Positions 15,360 through 22,587 of a stretch of DNA of 38,501 bases are shown in pieces. Source of the stretch: JAAELZ01 sp965237485 (GTDB taxonomy: Bacteria; Pseudomonadota; Gammaproteobacteria; Arenicellales; Poriferihabitantaceae); the NCBI GenBank assembly GCA_965237485.1, contig CBDEFQ010000011.1, forward strand, positions 1 to 38,501, written 5' to 3'. The notes beneath the pieces are model-generated. The model worked only from the letters and a program-made list of their open reading frames with translations. It was not told the origin of the DNA and made no database searches. The translations under genes and the position numbers were made by a program. The first letter of the stretch is position 1. The number at the start of each line of letters is the position of its first letter.

Positions 15360-15602
15360 ATGAATGTATCACTTACCAAAAATCTTGAAAACTACGTTAA
15401 AGACAAAGTTGACGGCGGACGCTACAACTCTGCAAGTGAGGTTATTCGAGAAGCCCTTAGAGCATTACAAGAAAAGGAAATTGACTCTAAAATAGAAGCT
15501 GGACTAAAACAGGTTGAATCTGGCCAGACTGTTTTAATGGACGAGAATTTTGTTTCTTCCATTGTGTCCACCGTAGAGGAAAGACTAAAGACTCAATCCT
15601 AG
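15360..15602 (+). CDS. parD: ParD-family antitoxin
   Basis: 80 aa. Ribbon-helix-helix N-terminus (MNVSLTKNLENYVKDKVDGGRYNSASEVIREALR) and an acidic C-terminal tail that would wrap the toxin. It is full length and would repress its own promoter. The toxin gene starts 3 nt after its stop but is broken, so this is an orphan antitoxin. Confidence 0.88.
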   Translation: MNVSLTKNLENYVKDKVDGGRYNSASEVIREALRALQEKEIDSKIEAGLKQVESGQTVLMDENFVSSIVSTVEERLKTQS

Positions 15603-15605
15603 CGT

Positions 15606-15695
15606 ATGGATTTCCAAATACGCGTTACCCTAGAGGCTCAAGCCGAGCTTTTAGATATTACCGAGTACATAGCTCAAGATAAGATAGTCTTGTGA
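15606..15695 (+). pseudogene. parE toxin, truncated after 29 codons
   Basis: MDFQIRVTLEAQAELLDITEYIAQ is the first helix of a ParE/RelE-fold toxin. The frame then meets TGA at 15693, where sequence leading into a variant CRISPR repeat has replaced the rest (normal ParE is about 95-100 aa). No toxin activity is expected. Confidence 0.82.
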
Positions 15696-15733
15696 ACGCC
15701 AGACGTTTCGTTTCAGGGCTTTACGTGCGAGAT

Positions 15734-15769
15734 AGTGTAACCGACCCCGGGCTATCCGCAAATCACAAC
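15734..15769 (-). repeat. Variant CRISPR repeat (copy 3)
   Basis: Same CCGGGC-core variant and same upstream sequence (GAACGCCAGACG...CAGGGCTTTACG) as copy 2, arising from the same duplication as the parE remnants. What follows (CATTACCATGAGG) differs. Confidence 0.7.
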
Positions 15770-15837
15770 CATTACCATGAGGTAGGCGGTGTGCCCACGT
15801 AGCTGTGCAAAACGGCAAGATTTTAGTTTTTCACCTT

Positions 15838-16398
15838 TCAAACCGCTGCCTGTCTTTTCTTAATTCGGTCTATCGTTGCGACACCGACATTAAAATGCCG
15901 TGCAATTGAGCGTATGGATTGGTCTTCACTGAGCATCTGGCCAACCTGTCTTTGCTGATGCTCGGTAAGTTTGGCTTTTCGACCAAACTTCACTCCGCGC
16001 TTCTTTGCTTGTACACGGCCCTCTTCAGTGCGGTCTTTGATTAGATTTCTCTCTAGCTCAGAAAGGCCTGCAAAAACAGTTAGTAAGAAGCTCCCCATTG
16101 GACTTGTTGTGTCAGCCCAAGGCTCGCGGAGAGAGCGAAACTGTGTATCTTGCTCTTTTAGTTTCTTGGTTATCTCCAATAAATCGCGTGTAGATCTAGC
16201 GAGTCGATCAAGGCTTGTGATGATCAAAGTATCGCCTTCGGCAATCTCCTTTAGCATTTTAGAAAGCTGAGGCCGTTTTCGATCAGTACCCGTTTTCTTT
16301 TCTTCAAATATCTTCTCACAACCGGCAACTAATAATTGTTCGCGCTGTACCAATAAGCTTTGTCCTGTCGTAGAAACTCTCCCGTAACCGATTATCAT
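15838..16398 (-). CDS. Serine resolvase/invertase, Tn3 type
   Basis: 186 aa. Catalytic domain with Ser9 in YGRVSTTGQS, the IITSLDRLARSTRDLL block and LSELERNLIKDRTEEG before a long helix. The C-terminal helix-turn-helix is SIRSIARHFNVGVATIDRIKK. It would resolve cointegrates or plasmid dimers at a res site. The start ATG at 16398 lies within an inverted CCCGTAA/TTACGGG pair. It lies downstream of a Tn3 transposase stump in the same direction, so both come from one transposon. Confidence 0.92.
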   Translation of the reverse strand: MIIGYGRVSTTGQSLLVQREQLLVAGCEKIFEEKKTGTDRKRPQLSKMLKEIAEGDTLIITSLDRLARSTRDLLEITKKLKEQDTQFRSLREPWADTTSPMGSFLLTVFAGLSELERNLIKDRTEEGRVQAKKRGVKFGRKAKLTEHQQRQVGQMLSEDQSIRSIARHFNVGVATIDRIKKRQAAV

Positions 16399-16490
16399 GA
16401 TATTACGGGTATTTTTGGGTAGCTGTTACGGAACAGAAATACGGATTTTCTAAGCTGCTGTTTTTGCAGAACTAAATAACCGTTCCGTAA
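16381..16490. promoter_or_regulatory. Candidate res site / resolvase operator
   Basis: Four half-sites of one motif: CCCGTAA (16381-16387) facing TTACGGG (16403-16409), and TTACGGAAC (16426-16434) facing GTTCCGTAA (16482-16490). They cover the resolvase start and promoter region, as resolvase-binding subsites do. Confidence 0.5.
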
Positions 16491-16562
16491 TTTATAAGTT
16501 TCGGAACTACTTTTGTGATGAATGTCTTCCATTAGGCTGCAAGCGATAAGCGGTGTGACATA

Positions 16563-16975
16563 TCAAGCTCTAGTACGCCATATCGCGCGCTCGGTCATTC
16601 GTTCTTTCCAGGCAGGCTCCTTCAGGATCTGCTGAATCATCAGGGTATTAATATACACAAGGCTAATTTGCAGAAGGTGTAAAGCAAGAACAGATATCTC
16701 CTGGTCCTCTAATTTATTGGAAGCCACCTCGCCTTTTTTACCAAAGTAAATAAACCCGTTAACACCATTCCAACGTTCAACTACATTAAGTCCAGTATTG
16801 ATCTCTCGACGGAGTTCTTCTGAACCTAGATAGTGACACAAGAAAATTGTTTTTACTGCCTTGCCAAGCTCAATCAATGCGCGATATGTAGGATGCTTAG
16901 CATTACTACGTATAAAACGGCGCAATATCGCCCCTGACGTAGCAGTATGTTCCCGTAGTGCCGTCGCCAGTCTTT
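16563..16975 (-). pseudogene. Tn3-family transposase (TnpA) internal fragment
   Basis: About 137 codons, open from the palindrome at 16977 (RLATALREHTATSGAILRRF) to TAG/TGA near 16563. IELGKAVKTIFLCHYLGS, REINTGLNVVERWNG and SVLALHLLQISLVYINTLMIQQIL match the C-terminal catalytic region of Tn3-family transposases. The normal ending after RMTE is lost. It is truncated at both ends and inactive. Confidence 0.88.
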
Positions 16976-16976
16976 T

Positions 16977-16995
16977 AAAGGGGTCAGACCCCTTT
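16977..16995. repeat. GGGGTCAGACCCC palindrome
   Basis: AAAGGGGTC-A-GACCCCTTT joining the TnpA stump to CRISPR array 3. The 19 bp after it (AAAGTGCTTATTAATGCAG) recur after the palindrome at 18145, so palindrome and tail form one unit at two borders. Confidence 0.8.
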
Positions 16996-17014
16996 AAAGT
17001 GCTTATTAATGCAG

Positions 17015-17313
17015 GTTGTGATTTGCGGATAGGCCTTGGTCGGTTATACTAAACACAGCATTGACAGTAAACCGCAGTAAGTTGTGATTTGCGGATAGGC
17101 CTTGGTCGGTTATACTTTGTTTTGGGTTATAAAGGTTGTGACTTAGTTGTGATTTGCGGATAGGCCTTGGTCGGTTATACTAGAAGCATCCACACTAATA
17201 CTAGGACCCTTGTTGTGATTTGCGGATAGGCCTTGGTCGGTTATACTTTTCTGAAAAGAACCGAAATGCCATAGGTAGTTGTGATTTGCGGATAGGCCTT
17301 GGTCGGTTATACT
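17015..17313 (+). CRISPR. CRISPR array 3 (5 repeats, 4 spacers), type II-C-like
   Basis: Repeats at 17015, 17081, 17146, 17212 and 17278, all exact 36-mers. Spacers are 30, 29, 30 and 30 nt, none shared with the other arrays. The leader lies on the right, followed by a cas2 fragment and the parA region in a segment identical to 3388-4252. The left end is set by a palindrome-bearing unit. Confidence 0.88.
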
Positions 17314-17385
17314 ATCTCGCACGTAAAGCCTTGATTATCAAATAGAAACAAACCAACTTGCGCCTTATAAAAGCTCAAGTTGGTT
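17314..17385 (-). promoter_or_regulatory. CRISPR leader and hairpin (array 3)
   Basis: Identical to 3424-3495: ATCTCGCACGTAAAGCC, then the AACCAACTTG/CAAGTTGGTT hairpin (17351-17360 with 17376-17385) across the cas2 stop codon. Confidence 0.65.
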
Positions 17386-17538
17386 GGGTGCTTTTTCTGT
17401 TGGCAGACGTTTTTTTCCATAATAAACCTGGATCTTAGCAAATTGTTTGTCGGTGATTTTGATAATTCTTACTTCACCATCATCAGGTAATGTGGTTTTG
17501 ACACGTTTTATGTGAACTTGCGCGTTTTCTTCACTCAT
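17365..17538 (-). pseudogene. cas2 3' fragment, second copy
   Basis: Identical to 3475-3648 (57 residues of a type II-C-like Cas2 C-terminus). Both are cut at the same base upstream, so the truncation preceded the duplication. Confidence 0.72.
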
Positions 17539-17879
17539 AATCCCTGTATCCATTTGGGGATATACCTCTATTAAGATACAACACAAATGTTTTTAATATG
17601 GCTGTATTATAATGTTATATTAATGCTGTTTTACAGCCTATTTAATTTTAGTAAATAGCACCATGTTCATGTTGTACCATGTCATTTTTAGTTGTTCTCC
17701 AGCTTAGACGGAGACATGCGTTTATATACATAATAGGGGGGATAACCCGTTAATAATGGCTTTGCTCCATAGGCGGGGTAGAGAATACTTAGCTACGAGA
17801 CAAACTTTGAGTTTAGATTTACTCTATTGTCTATCAATAGTGGCTGTATTATGGTGTTGAACTGATGTGATGTTACAGC
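17539..17879. promoter_or_regulatory. Duplicate of the parA upstream region
   Basis: Same paired GGCTGTA/TACAGC sites as at 3649-3989. If these are centromere sites, the plasmid has two sets, only one beside a working partition operon. Confidence 0.5.
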
Positions 17880-18140
17880 ATGATAATTTTAATAGGCTCT
17901 CAGAAAGGTGGTTGCGGCAAATCTACTCTTGCTACAAACATAGCAGCCTGTCTGTCTCATAGCTCAGACGTTGTACTACTCGATGCAGATGATCAGGGAA
18001 CAAGCGCTCAATGGGTCACTGATAGAAACGAAACGGACTTACCTACCGTTCATTGTGTTCAAAAGTTTGGCAATATTACCGCCACAGTTAAAGACTTAGT
18101 GGGCAGATATGAACATGTTGTTGTCGATGCTGCTGGTAGA
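17880..18140 (+). pseudogene. parA 5' fragment
   Basis: The first 87 codons are identical to parA at 3990 and include Walker A and Walker B. At VVVDAAGR the sequence switches to the palindrome unit at 18141 and the frame ends at 18200 in unrelated codons. The second partition gene is missing. A short ATPase fragment might interfere with ParA if made, but this is speculative. Confidence 0.9.
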
Positions 18141-18144
18141 ACCA

Positions 18145-18163
18145 AAAGGGGTCAGACCTCTTT
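18145..18163. repeat. GGGGTCAGACC palindrome with one mismatch
   Basis: AAAGGGGTC-A-GACCTCTTT, joining broken parA to a solitary CRISPR repeat. The following AAAGTGCTTATTAATGCAG matches that after the copy at 16977. Confidence 0.75.
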
Positions 18164-18182
18164 AAAGTGCTTATTAATGCAG

Positions 18183-18218
18183 GTTGTGATTTGCGGATAG
18201 GCCTTGGTCGGTTATACT
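18183..18218 (+). CRISPR. Solitary CRISPR repeat
   Basis: One exact 36-bp repeat with no second repeat or leader to the right; sequence from 18219 belongs to a phage-type gene cluster. It looks like the left end of an array-3-like locus cut at its first repeat. Confidence 0.7.
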
Positions 18219-18340
18219 TTTGACCACATCGATACAAGGATACAAGCACCTTGCATCAAATGCAATAAAGCTTGATTGAAGTTAATTATTCTAGTTTCTG
18301 ACGAGGATGAAATTTCGTTGATATAATCCGCGTTGCTCAT
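18212..18340 (-). pseudogene. Hypothetical 42-codon frame ending inside the CRISPR repeat
   Basis: ATG at 18340, with a weak GAGTG upstream, reads MSNADYINEISSSSETRIIN and continues to a TAA supplied by the repeat's GGTTATACT end. It is in line with the phage-type genes upstream and is probably the 5' end of a longer gene cut by the repeat. Family unknown. Confidence 0.4.
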
Positions 18341-18372
18341 TATTTGACACTCTTTTGTTAAATATGGGAAGT

Positions 18373-18403
18373 CCTGAGCGCGTTCGTTCCAAACTCGCTC
18401 AGG
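18373..18403. terminator. Inverted repeat, possible terminator
   Basis: CCTGAGCG (18373-18380) pairs with CGCTCAGG (18396-18403). A T-rich exit (ATTTATTTTTAG) lies on the plus-strand side. It falls between the minus-strand genes at 18491 and 18340, where its exit is not T-rich, so its role is unclear. Confidence 0.35.
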
Positions 18404-18490
18404 GCGATTTATTTTTAGTTAGTTGAATATAAAAAGAAACACTTTGAATCCACTTTAGTTATCATTAGTTATCATTAAATGTTTCGTAAG

Positions 18491-18859
18491 TCATTTTGTA
18501 ACCTCATGTTTTAGTTTATATTTTCGGCTTTTTGTACGCCGATCCTGTTTTTGTGTGTGATGTCCATTAACGCCGGATTGGTGATGACGCATTTTCCGAT
18601 GCTTTTCCCACTTATCCTCCACCACTTCATCTTCCAGCCTCAGCCGCTTTTTCTTTTCCTCCTCTTTCCTTTCCCTTTCCTCCACCGCTTCTGGCTCTTT
18701 TTCAGGTGGATCCGCTTTAGTGAACAAGACGGCGCACACAAAAGTAAAAACAATAGCAAAAAATAGGCCCGACCACGTAATGTCTGCCGTCACGCAATCT
18801 AAATAATCAGGCTTTGGCTTGAGAGAACCATAGACATGGCACTTGCTTATGACACTCAT
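18491..18859 (-). CDS. Small single-pass membrane protein, phage-like
   Basis: 122 aa. One membrane segment at about residues 29-47 (WSGLFFAIVFTFVCAVLF), then an acidic and lysine-rich helix (EERERKEEEKKKRLRLEDEVVEDKWEKH) and a basic tail. Its ATG overlaps the stop codon of the exonuclease frame before it (ATGA), so translation is coupled. No family recognised. It probably came with the phage-type recombination gene. Confidence 0.55.
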   Translation of the reverse strand: MSVISKCHVYGSLKPKPDYLDCVTADITWSGLFFAIVFTFVCAVLFTKADPPEKEPEAVEERERKEEEKKKRLRLEDEVVEDKWEKHRKMRHHQSGVNGHHTQKQDRRTKSRKYKLKHEVTK

Positions 18860-19502
18860 ACTGCATCCTCCTGGTCGGGTTCAATGCTCCATGCTCCATA
18901 GCCTTTTAGAAAGCTTAGGGTTTCTTCCCTGAACTGCAGCACGGTTTCAATGCCTTCCGCTAGCTTTTGGAGATATATTTCGTCTGGTATTACGCGCACT
19001 GTTTCCGACGGCAAATCCGGGTGGAAAAACATAACGTCAACCCACTTGCGCTCGCAGACAAGCATTTCGCCCTGAAGCTGTGGCTTGTAATTTGGCGGGA
19101 TATCGCCGTGCTTTTCTAAATATTTCAAAAGCTTAAAGTGGTTACCGTCAGACAGGCATTTTATTTCCAAAATACCGTTTTTACCGACCAGCCGATCAGG
19201 CGAAGAACCGATTTTTTTTTTCGTCATCCGTTACAAAGCCAATAATTTGAGGCTCAACCGAGGTTACCAAGGCGTATTCTTCTGCCGCAAGCGGCTCTAG
19301 TTCATGGCCCCTTCGCGTGTAGTAGTTGCCTTGAAAGGCACTGTAGTGGAAACCCTTGTAGAGATCAATTCCCAGGTCTCTGCCGTATTCAAGCAACGAT
19401 TTAGACTTCTCGCCCGTGCCGCACACTATCTTTTCGAATGAGCTTGACGTGGGCATTCCGCAGCGCAAATGAAACCACTCAGGGCTATTTTGATCTACTT
19501 CG
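18856..19502 (-). pseudogene. YqaJ/lambda-exonuclease-like recombinase, truncated and frameshifted
   Basis: Two frames make one protein. The N-terminal frame has QNSPEWFHLRCGMPTSSSFEKI and GHELEPLAAEEYALVT; the C-terminal one has SSPDRLVGKNGILEIKC, YKPQLQGEMLVCERKWVDVMFF, the conserved YqaJ nuclease blocks (Glu in GHELEP, Asp in SPDRL, Glu-x-Lys in LEIKC, Gln in QLQGEM). They are separated by a run of ten A/T pairs (19210-19219) that is one base too long. The first residues are also lost where dispersed repeat copy 3 begins. The family resects DNA ends for phage recombination. Confidence 0.82.
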
Positions 19503-19809
19503 TGGAAGCAAACATGGAAGTTTGCGACCCCGATGGCTTGAGTCATTGCTGAGAAACGAAGCAGGACGTACATTGGCTAATTTGTCTTGTTTCGCAATAA
19601 AATCGTGTTTCATGGTAAAATAGCCCCGTGATTCAAAGGAGTTATAAATTCAGGATTTACCCTGTTCTTAATACCGCGAGGTGCGCGGAAATTAACGCGC
19701 GTGGAGAGTTGCTTAATCAGGCTGTAGATGGCACTCGCTGAAACGCGAATTTGTAGATTGATGAGAAACCGAATGGACGGTTTTGAAATTAATCATTGCG
19801 AAACACCGA
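19503..19809. repeat. Dispersed ~310-bp noncoding repeat, copy 3
   Basis: Same as 9425-9736, beginning TGGAAGCAAACATGG and ending GCGAAACACCGAA. It cuts the exonuclease gene and leads straight into an iteron region. Confidence 0.8.
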
Positions 19810-19824
19810 AAGTATCATTCTCAC

Positions 19825-20010
19825 TAAATGTGACAAATTGAATGCTATTGAGACAAATTATAATTCATAATTCATGTCACCTTAATAGTAAATGACACAT
19901 TAAAACAATGACACAGTAGCATTCAATTTGTCACATTTAACCGACTTATCCACATTCAATTTGTCACAGTTAACATTCAATTTGTCACCATAAGGTCGAT
20001 TTTGGCCAAT
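19825..20010. other. Second iteron region (orphan origin)
   Basis: Three direct copies of CATTCAATTTGTCAC (19920-19934, 19953-19967, 19974-19988) and one inverted (19830-19844), with a DnaA box TTATCCACA at 19946-19954. The motif differs wholly from the rep-linked iterons. No rep gene adjoins it. AT-rich DNA and a structured block follow. It is probably a former origin or a recruited control site. Confidence 0.7.
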
Positions 20011-20086
20011 AACCATGCGGGTTTCAGGCTCTTAAAAAAGGATAAAATATATATATAAAGAAAAAGGAGCTTAAAGCGCCTGAAGG

Positions 20087-20400
20087 CGCGCCTAACCCTT
20101 CGCTTCGCTCGCCATGCTTCGCATCCTAATTGATGAAGTGCTACGCACGTTCAATTATTTGTTGCCTGAAAGAGAGCAGAACGGCTAGCCGTGAACGATC
20201 GACCTCAAAATTAAACGTTCTGGTACTGGGTCGCTTCGCTCCAGTTAGCGGGAGGTAAGTGGTTAGGAGTTGCCTCAGAAGCCCGGAGGAGCGATTTAAG
20301 CCACTATTCCCGCCAAACCGTGACGAACAGCGAACAAGCCTACCAGAGTGCTTAAATTAGGTTAGGCGCGTTCTGGGCTAGCCGTTCTGCTCTCTTTCAG
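20087..20400. repeat. Structured noncoding block A, copy 3, with 25-bp perfect inverted repeat
   Basis: CTGAAAGAGAGCAGAACGGC with five more bases (20166-20190) is exactly complementary to 20376-20400. A second pair, CGCGCCTAACC (20087-20097) with GGTTAGGCGCG (20360-20370), interleaves with it instead of nesting. No reading frame is supported. Related blocks are at 13773, 14602 and 22948. It could be a MITE, a single-strand origin or a structured RNA. Confidence 0.65.
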
Positions 20401-20414
20401 GTGAGTCTAGGAGT

Positions 20415-20675
20415 CTAGTGATGGTTTTTAGCTTCGTAAAAACTACGAAGTACAGCATTCATTTTTGTTTGATAGCCTTTTCCATGGCCTTTAAACCATT
20501 CGACCATATCGGAATCAAACCGAACGGTTAGGCGTTGCTTGTTTTTTGGCATGACGATTTTTGCATTAGTCCAAAATCTATCATCCAGTTCTGAAATATC
20601 ACTGTAATCAATTTCACTATCTGGTAATGCGGCCAATTCTTTGATGCTTAATTCATTATCGTAATGTTTGCTCAT
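20415..20675 (-). CDS. brnA: BrnA-family antitoxin
   Basis: 86 aa. The C-terminal ribbon-helix-helix has the BrnA signature KQRLTVRFDSDMVEWFKGHGKGYQTKMNAVLRSF. The N-terminal part (ELAALPDSEIDYSDISELDD) is the toxin-binding region. It follows brnT with a 20-nt overlap, the usual toxin-first order, and would repress the shared promoter. It appears intact. Confidence 0.9.
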   Translation of the reverse strand: MSKHYDNELSIKELAALPDSEIDYSDISELDDRFWTNAKIVMPKNKQRLTVRFDSDMVEWFKGHGKGYQTKMNAVLRSFYEAKNHH

Positions 20676-20934
20676 ATCTAACCCTCTCTGCTTTGTTTGC
20701 TTTTCGTGCTGAAATTATCCGTGTTGTGTTATTTTTCCTGCTGGTATGAATGACCAGCAAGATCAAAATATCATCAATCGAACCAATGCTGATTTTGCGT
20801 TCTTCACCGTAATCAAAACGACCATCGATGGCACTCAAAACTTGGCCATCAAAAATGCGCTTTGCCATTTTAAAACTAATACCGTGTTTGGCGATATTAG
20901 TTTGATTCTTTTGGTCGTCCCACTCAAATAGCAT
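20656..20934 (-). CDS. brnT: BrnT-family toxin (ribonuclease)
   Basis: 92 aa. FEWDDQKNQTNIAKHGISF at residues 3-21 is the characteristic BrnT opening and RIISARKANKAERVRYEQ the end. BrnT is a RelE-fold RNase that halts growth when BrnA is lost. Start at 20934 follows the family. It is intact, so this pair is a likely working addiction module. Confidence 0.92.
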   Translation of the reverse strand: MLFEWDDQKNQTNIAKHGISFKMAKRIFDGQVLSAIDGRFDYGEERKISIGSIDDILILLVIHTSRKNNTTRIISARKANKAERVRYEQTLR

Positions 20935-21551
20935 CTTAATATGTATGTACGTTATGTAAGTATGATCTTATCAGAACTTTGAGTTAGTTGTCTATAATTA
21001 TAATCCCGTCACTTCCTGAGGCGTAGCCGAATATAGGGAAGTGACGGGCCCTTAGGTGTCACTCATACCTTGATATGTATGGTTCTTGTGATATATACTC
21101 AATGTGGTAAAAGAAAAATTGGTGGCTACTCAACCTAAGTAGCGAAGGTCTGGTCAAGACTTTAACTTGGCAATTGTGGCTAGAGTATTGGTTCTGTATT
21201 TTAGTGTATTCACTCGACAGTTAAGAACTCGGACCCGCTGACATCCGTTGTAAAAGAAGCCCAGCAAACCGTTGTATGGTATTAGAGTGGTGCAAGAGAC
21301 TATTTCAACCACTCGCGTTAGCGGTGTGTTGGTTTGTTTCTCCGCACTTTATAAAACCCTAAAGCGCAGGAGAAATATAGCGCACTAAATAAAGTAAGAG
21401 ATAGTTCAAACTGACTCATTAAATTGAGGCAATTTCACAGTACGATTACTCAGTCATCGGCTTAGTAAATCAAGTGAGTTAATTGCATTTACCCTGACAA
21501 TTTGAAGCGTGTGAAGCGGAATTTCTACTAGAAAATGCCAGTGGAGGAGCT
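20935..21551. other. 617-bp region without a supported gene
   Basis: It holds the presumed brnTA promoter at its left edge and a 12-bp inverted repeat, CCCGTCACTTCC (21005-21016) with GGAAGTGACGGG (21037-21048), 20-nt loop. Just before the integrase start is GGAGGAG, a strong ribosome site. I found no tRNA and no clear att repeat. Confidence 0.5.
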
Positions 21552-22454
21552 ATGCCTGAAAGACATAAAACCGATTACCAGATCCGTCAAATCATGAAAT
21601 ATAACCGTGACGGATCGCCAGACCAACAAAGAGCCAGACATCAATCCTTGATGCGCGGTTTTAAGCATCTCCAAGAGAAACGTGGCTACTCCAAACGGTT
21701 CGATGTGCACCGTTTTGGCAAGAAGGAAGTTTGTCGATTAGTCCACGATATGAAAGAACGCGGGCTGAGACATCGCTCAATAGCGAACAGCTTAACCCAC
21801 CAACGATGGCTGGCCAGCAAGGTTGGCCGTGAAGAGCAAATCCCAAGTAATAAAGACTTGGGATTAAGAAGGCGAACCAACGAGCCGAACCACGGCGAGA
21901 ATAAAGCGATCAAGCTGGAGCAAAAGCACCTCGACCAGATGGACACGCGCATGCAACTGGTCAATGAACTCAAAGCCGAGTTTGGCTTAAGGGAAAAGGA
22001 AGCACTTAAATTCCAACACGCCTACGCAACCAAAGAAAACGGAATTATCCGTCTCAAGGGTAGCTGGTGCAAGAATGGTCGCCAGCGCACCATTGCGATT
22101 GTTAATAATCGCCAGCGTGATTTGCTCGATAGAATTAATGCGCACCATCAGGAGCATAACGAAAAATCAATGATCCCCAAGGGCGTAAAATACGAAACAT
22201 ACAAAAACGAGGTTCAGGCAAAAAGCACCGAGATCGGCATTAAAGGGCACGGTTTTCGTCATCAATGGGCACAGAATAAGTTTGAGGAAATGAGCGGTGG
22301 TATCAAGTCGCCGCACGCAGGCGGCCCCGCTTACGAAACGCTATCGGACGAAGAAAGAAGGCATTGGGAAAAGGCCGCCGCCGTAGTCAATCAAGAGCTT
22401 GGCCATGGAGCAGGCAGAGAGGATATAACGGGCAACTATATCGGTGCTAAGTAG
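21552..22454 (+). CDS. Tyrosine recombinase/integrase, ICE type
   Basis: 300 aa. An N-terminal SAM-like DNA-binding domain (about 1-115, with RGFKHLQEKRGYSKRF) precedes a catalytic domain. Catalytic residues: Arg147 (FGLREKEAL), His233 and Arg236 (GHGFRHQWA), His285 (QELGHG), Tyr296 (GNYIG). This resembles the integrase_1 proteins of proteobacterial integrative elements. It is complete and has a strong ribosome site (GGAGGAG just before the ATG). Its stop codon is 2 bp from a cas2 fragment, so the 3' flank has been rearranged. No partner excisionase or att site was recognised. Confidence 0.85.
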   Translation: MPERHKTDYQIRQIMKYNRDGSPDQQRARHQSLMRGFKHLQEKRGYSKRFDVHRFGKKEVCRLVHDMKERGLRHRSIANSLTHQRWLASKVGREEQIPSNKDLGLRRRTNEPNHGENKAIKLEQKHLDQMDTRMQLVNELKAEFGLREKEALKFQHAYATKENGIIRLKGSWCKNGRQRTIAIVNNRQRDLLDRINAHHQEHNEKSMIPKGVKYETYKNEVQAKSTEIGIKGHGFRHQWAQNKFEEMSGGIKSPHAGGPAYETLSDEERRHWEKAAAVVNQELGHGAGREDITGNYIGAK

Positions 22455-22456
22455 TT

Positions 22457-22536
22457 AATTTGCTAAGATCCAGGTTTATTATGGAAAAAAACGTCTGCCA
22501 ACAGAAAAAGCACCCAACCAACTTGAGCTTTTATAA
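22457..22536 (+). pseudogene. cas2 3' fragment, short inverted copy
   Basis: The last 25 or so codons of the cas2 fragment (KIQVYYGKKRLPTEKAPN to stop at 22534-22536), here on the plus strand. It joins the integrase gene at AATTTGCTAAGATCC. Confidence 0.65.
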
Positions 22537-22587
22537 GGCGCAAGTTGGTTTGTTTCTATTTGATAATCAAGGCTTTACGTGCGAGAT
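22537..22587 (+). promoter_or_regulatory. CRISPR leader of array 5 (inverted)
   Basis: GATAATCAAGGCTTTACGTGCGAGAT directly precedes the first repeat, with the conserved hairpin (22516-22525 with 22541-22550) just upstream. Same leader as arrays 1 to 3, opposite orientation. Confidence 0.65.

Noticed and set aside
18551..18766. Plus-strand Phe/Leu/Pro-rich frame
   Set aside because: It is the complement of the Lys/Glu-rich minus-strand membrane protein gene, whose start is coupled to its neighbour.
21508..21545. Cas12a-type repeat (AATTTCTACT) before the integrase
   Set aside because: Only a ten-base match, in one copy, without the matching GTAG arm. Chance.
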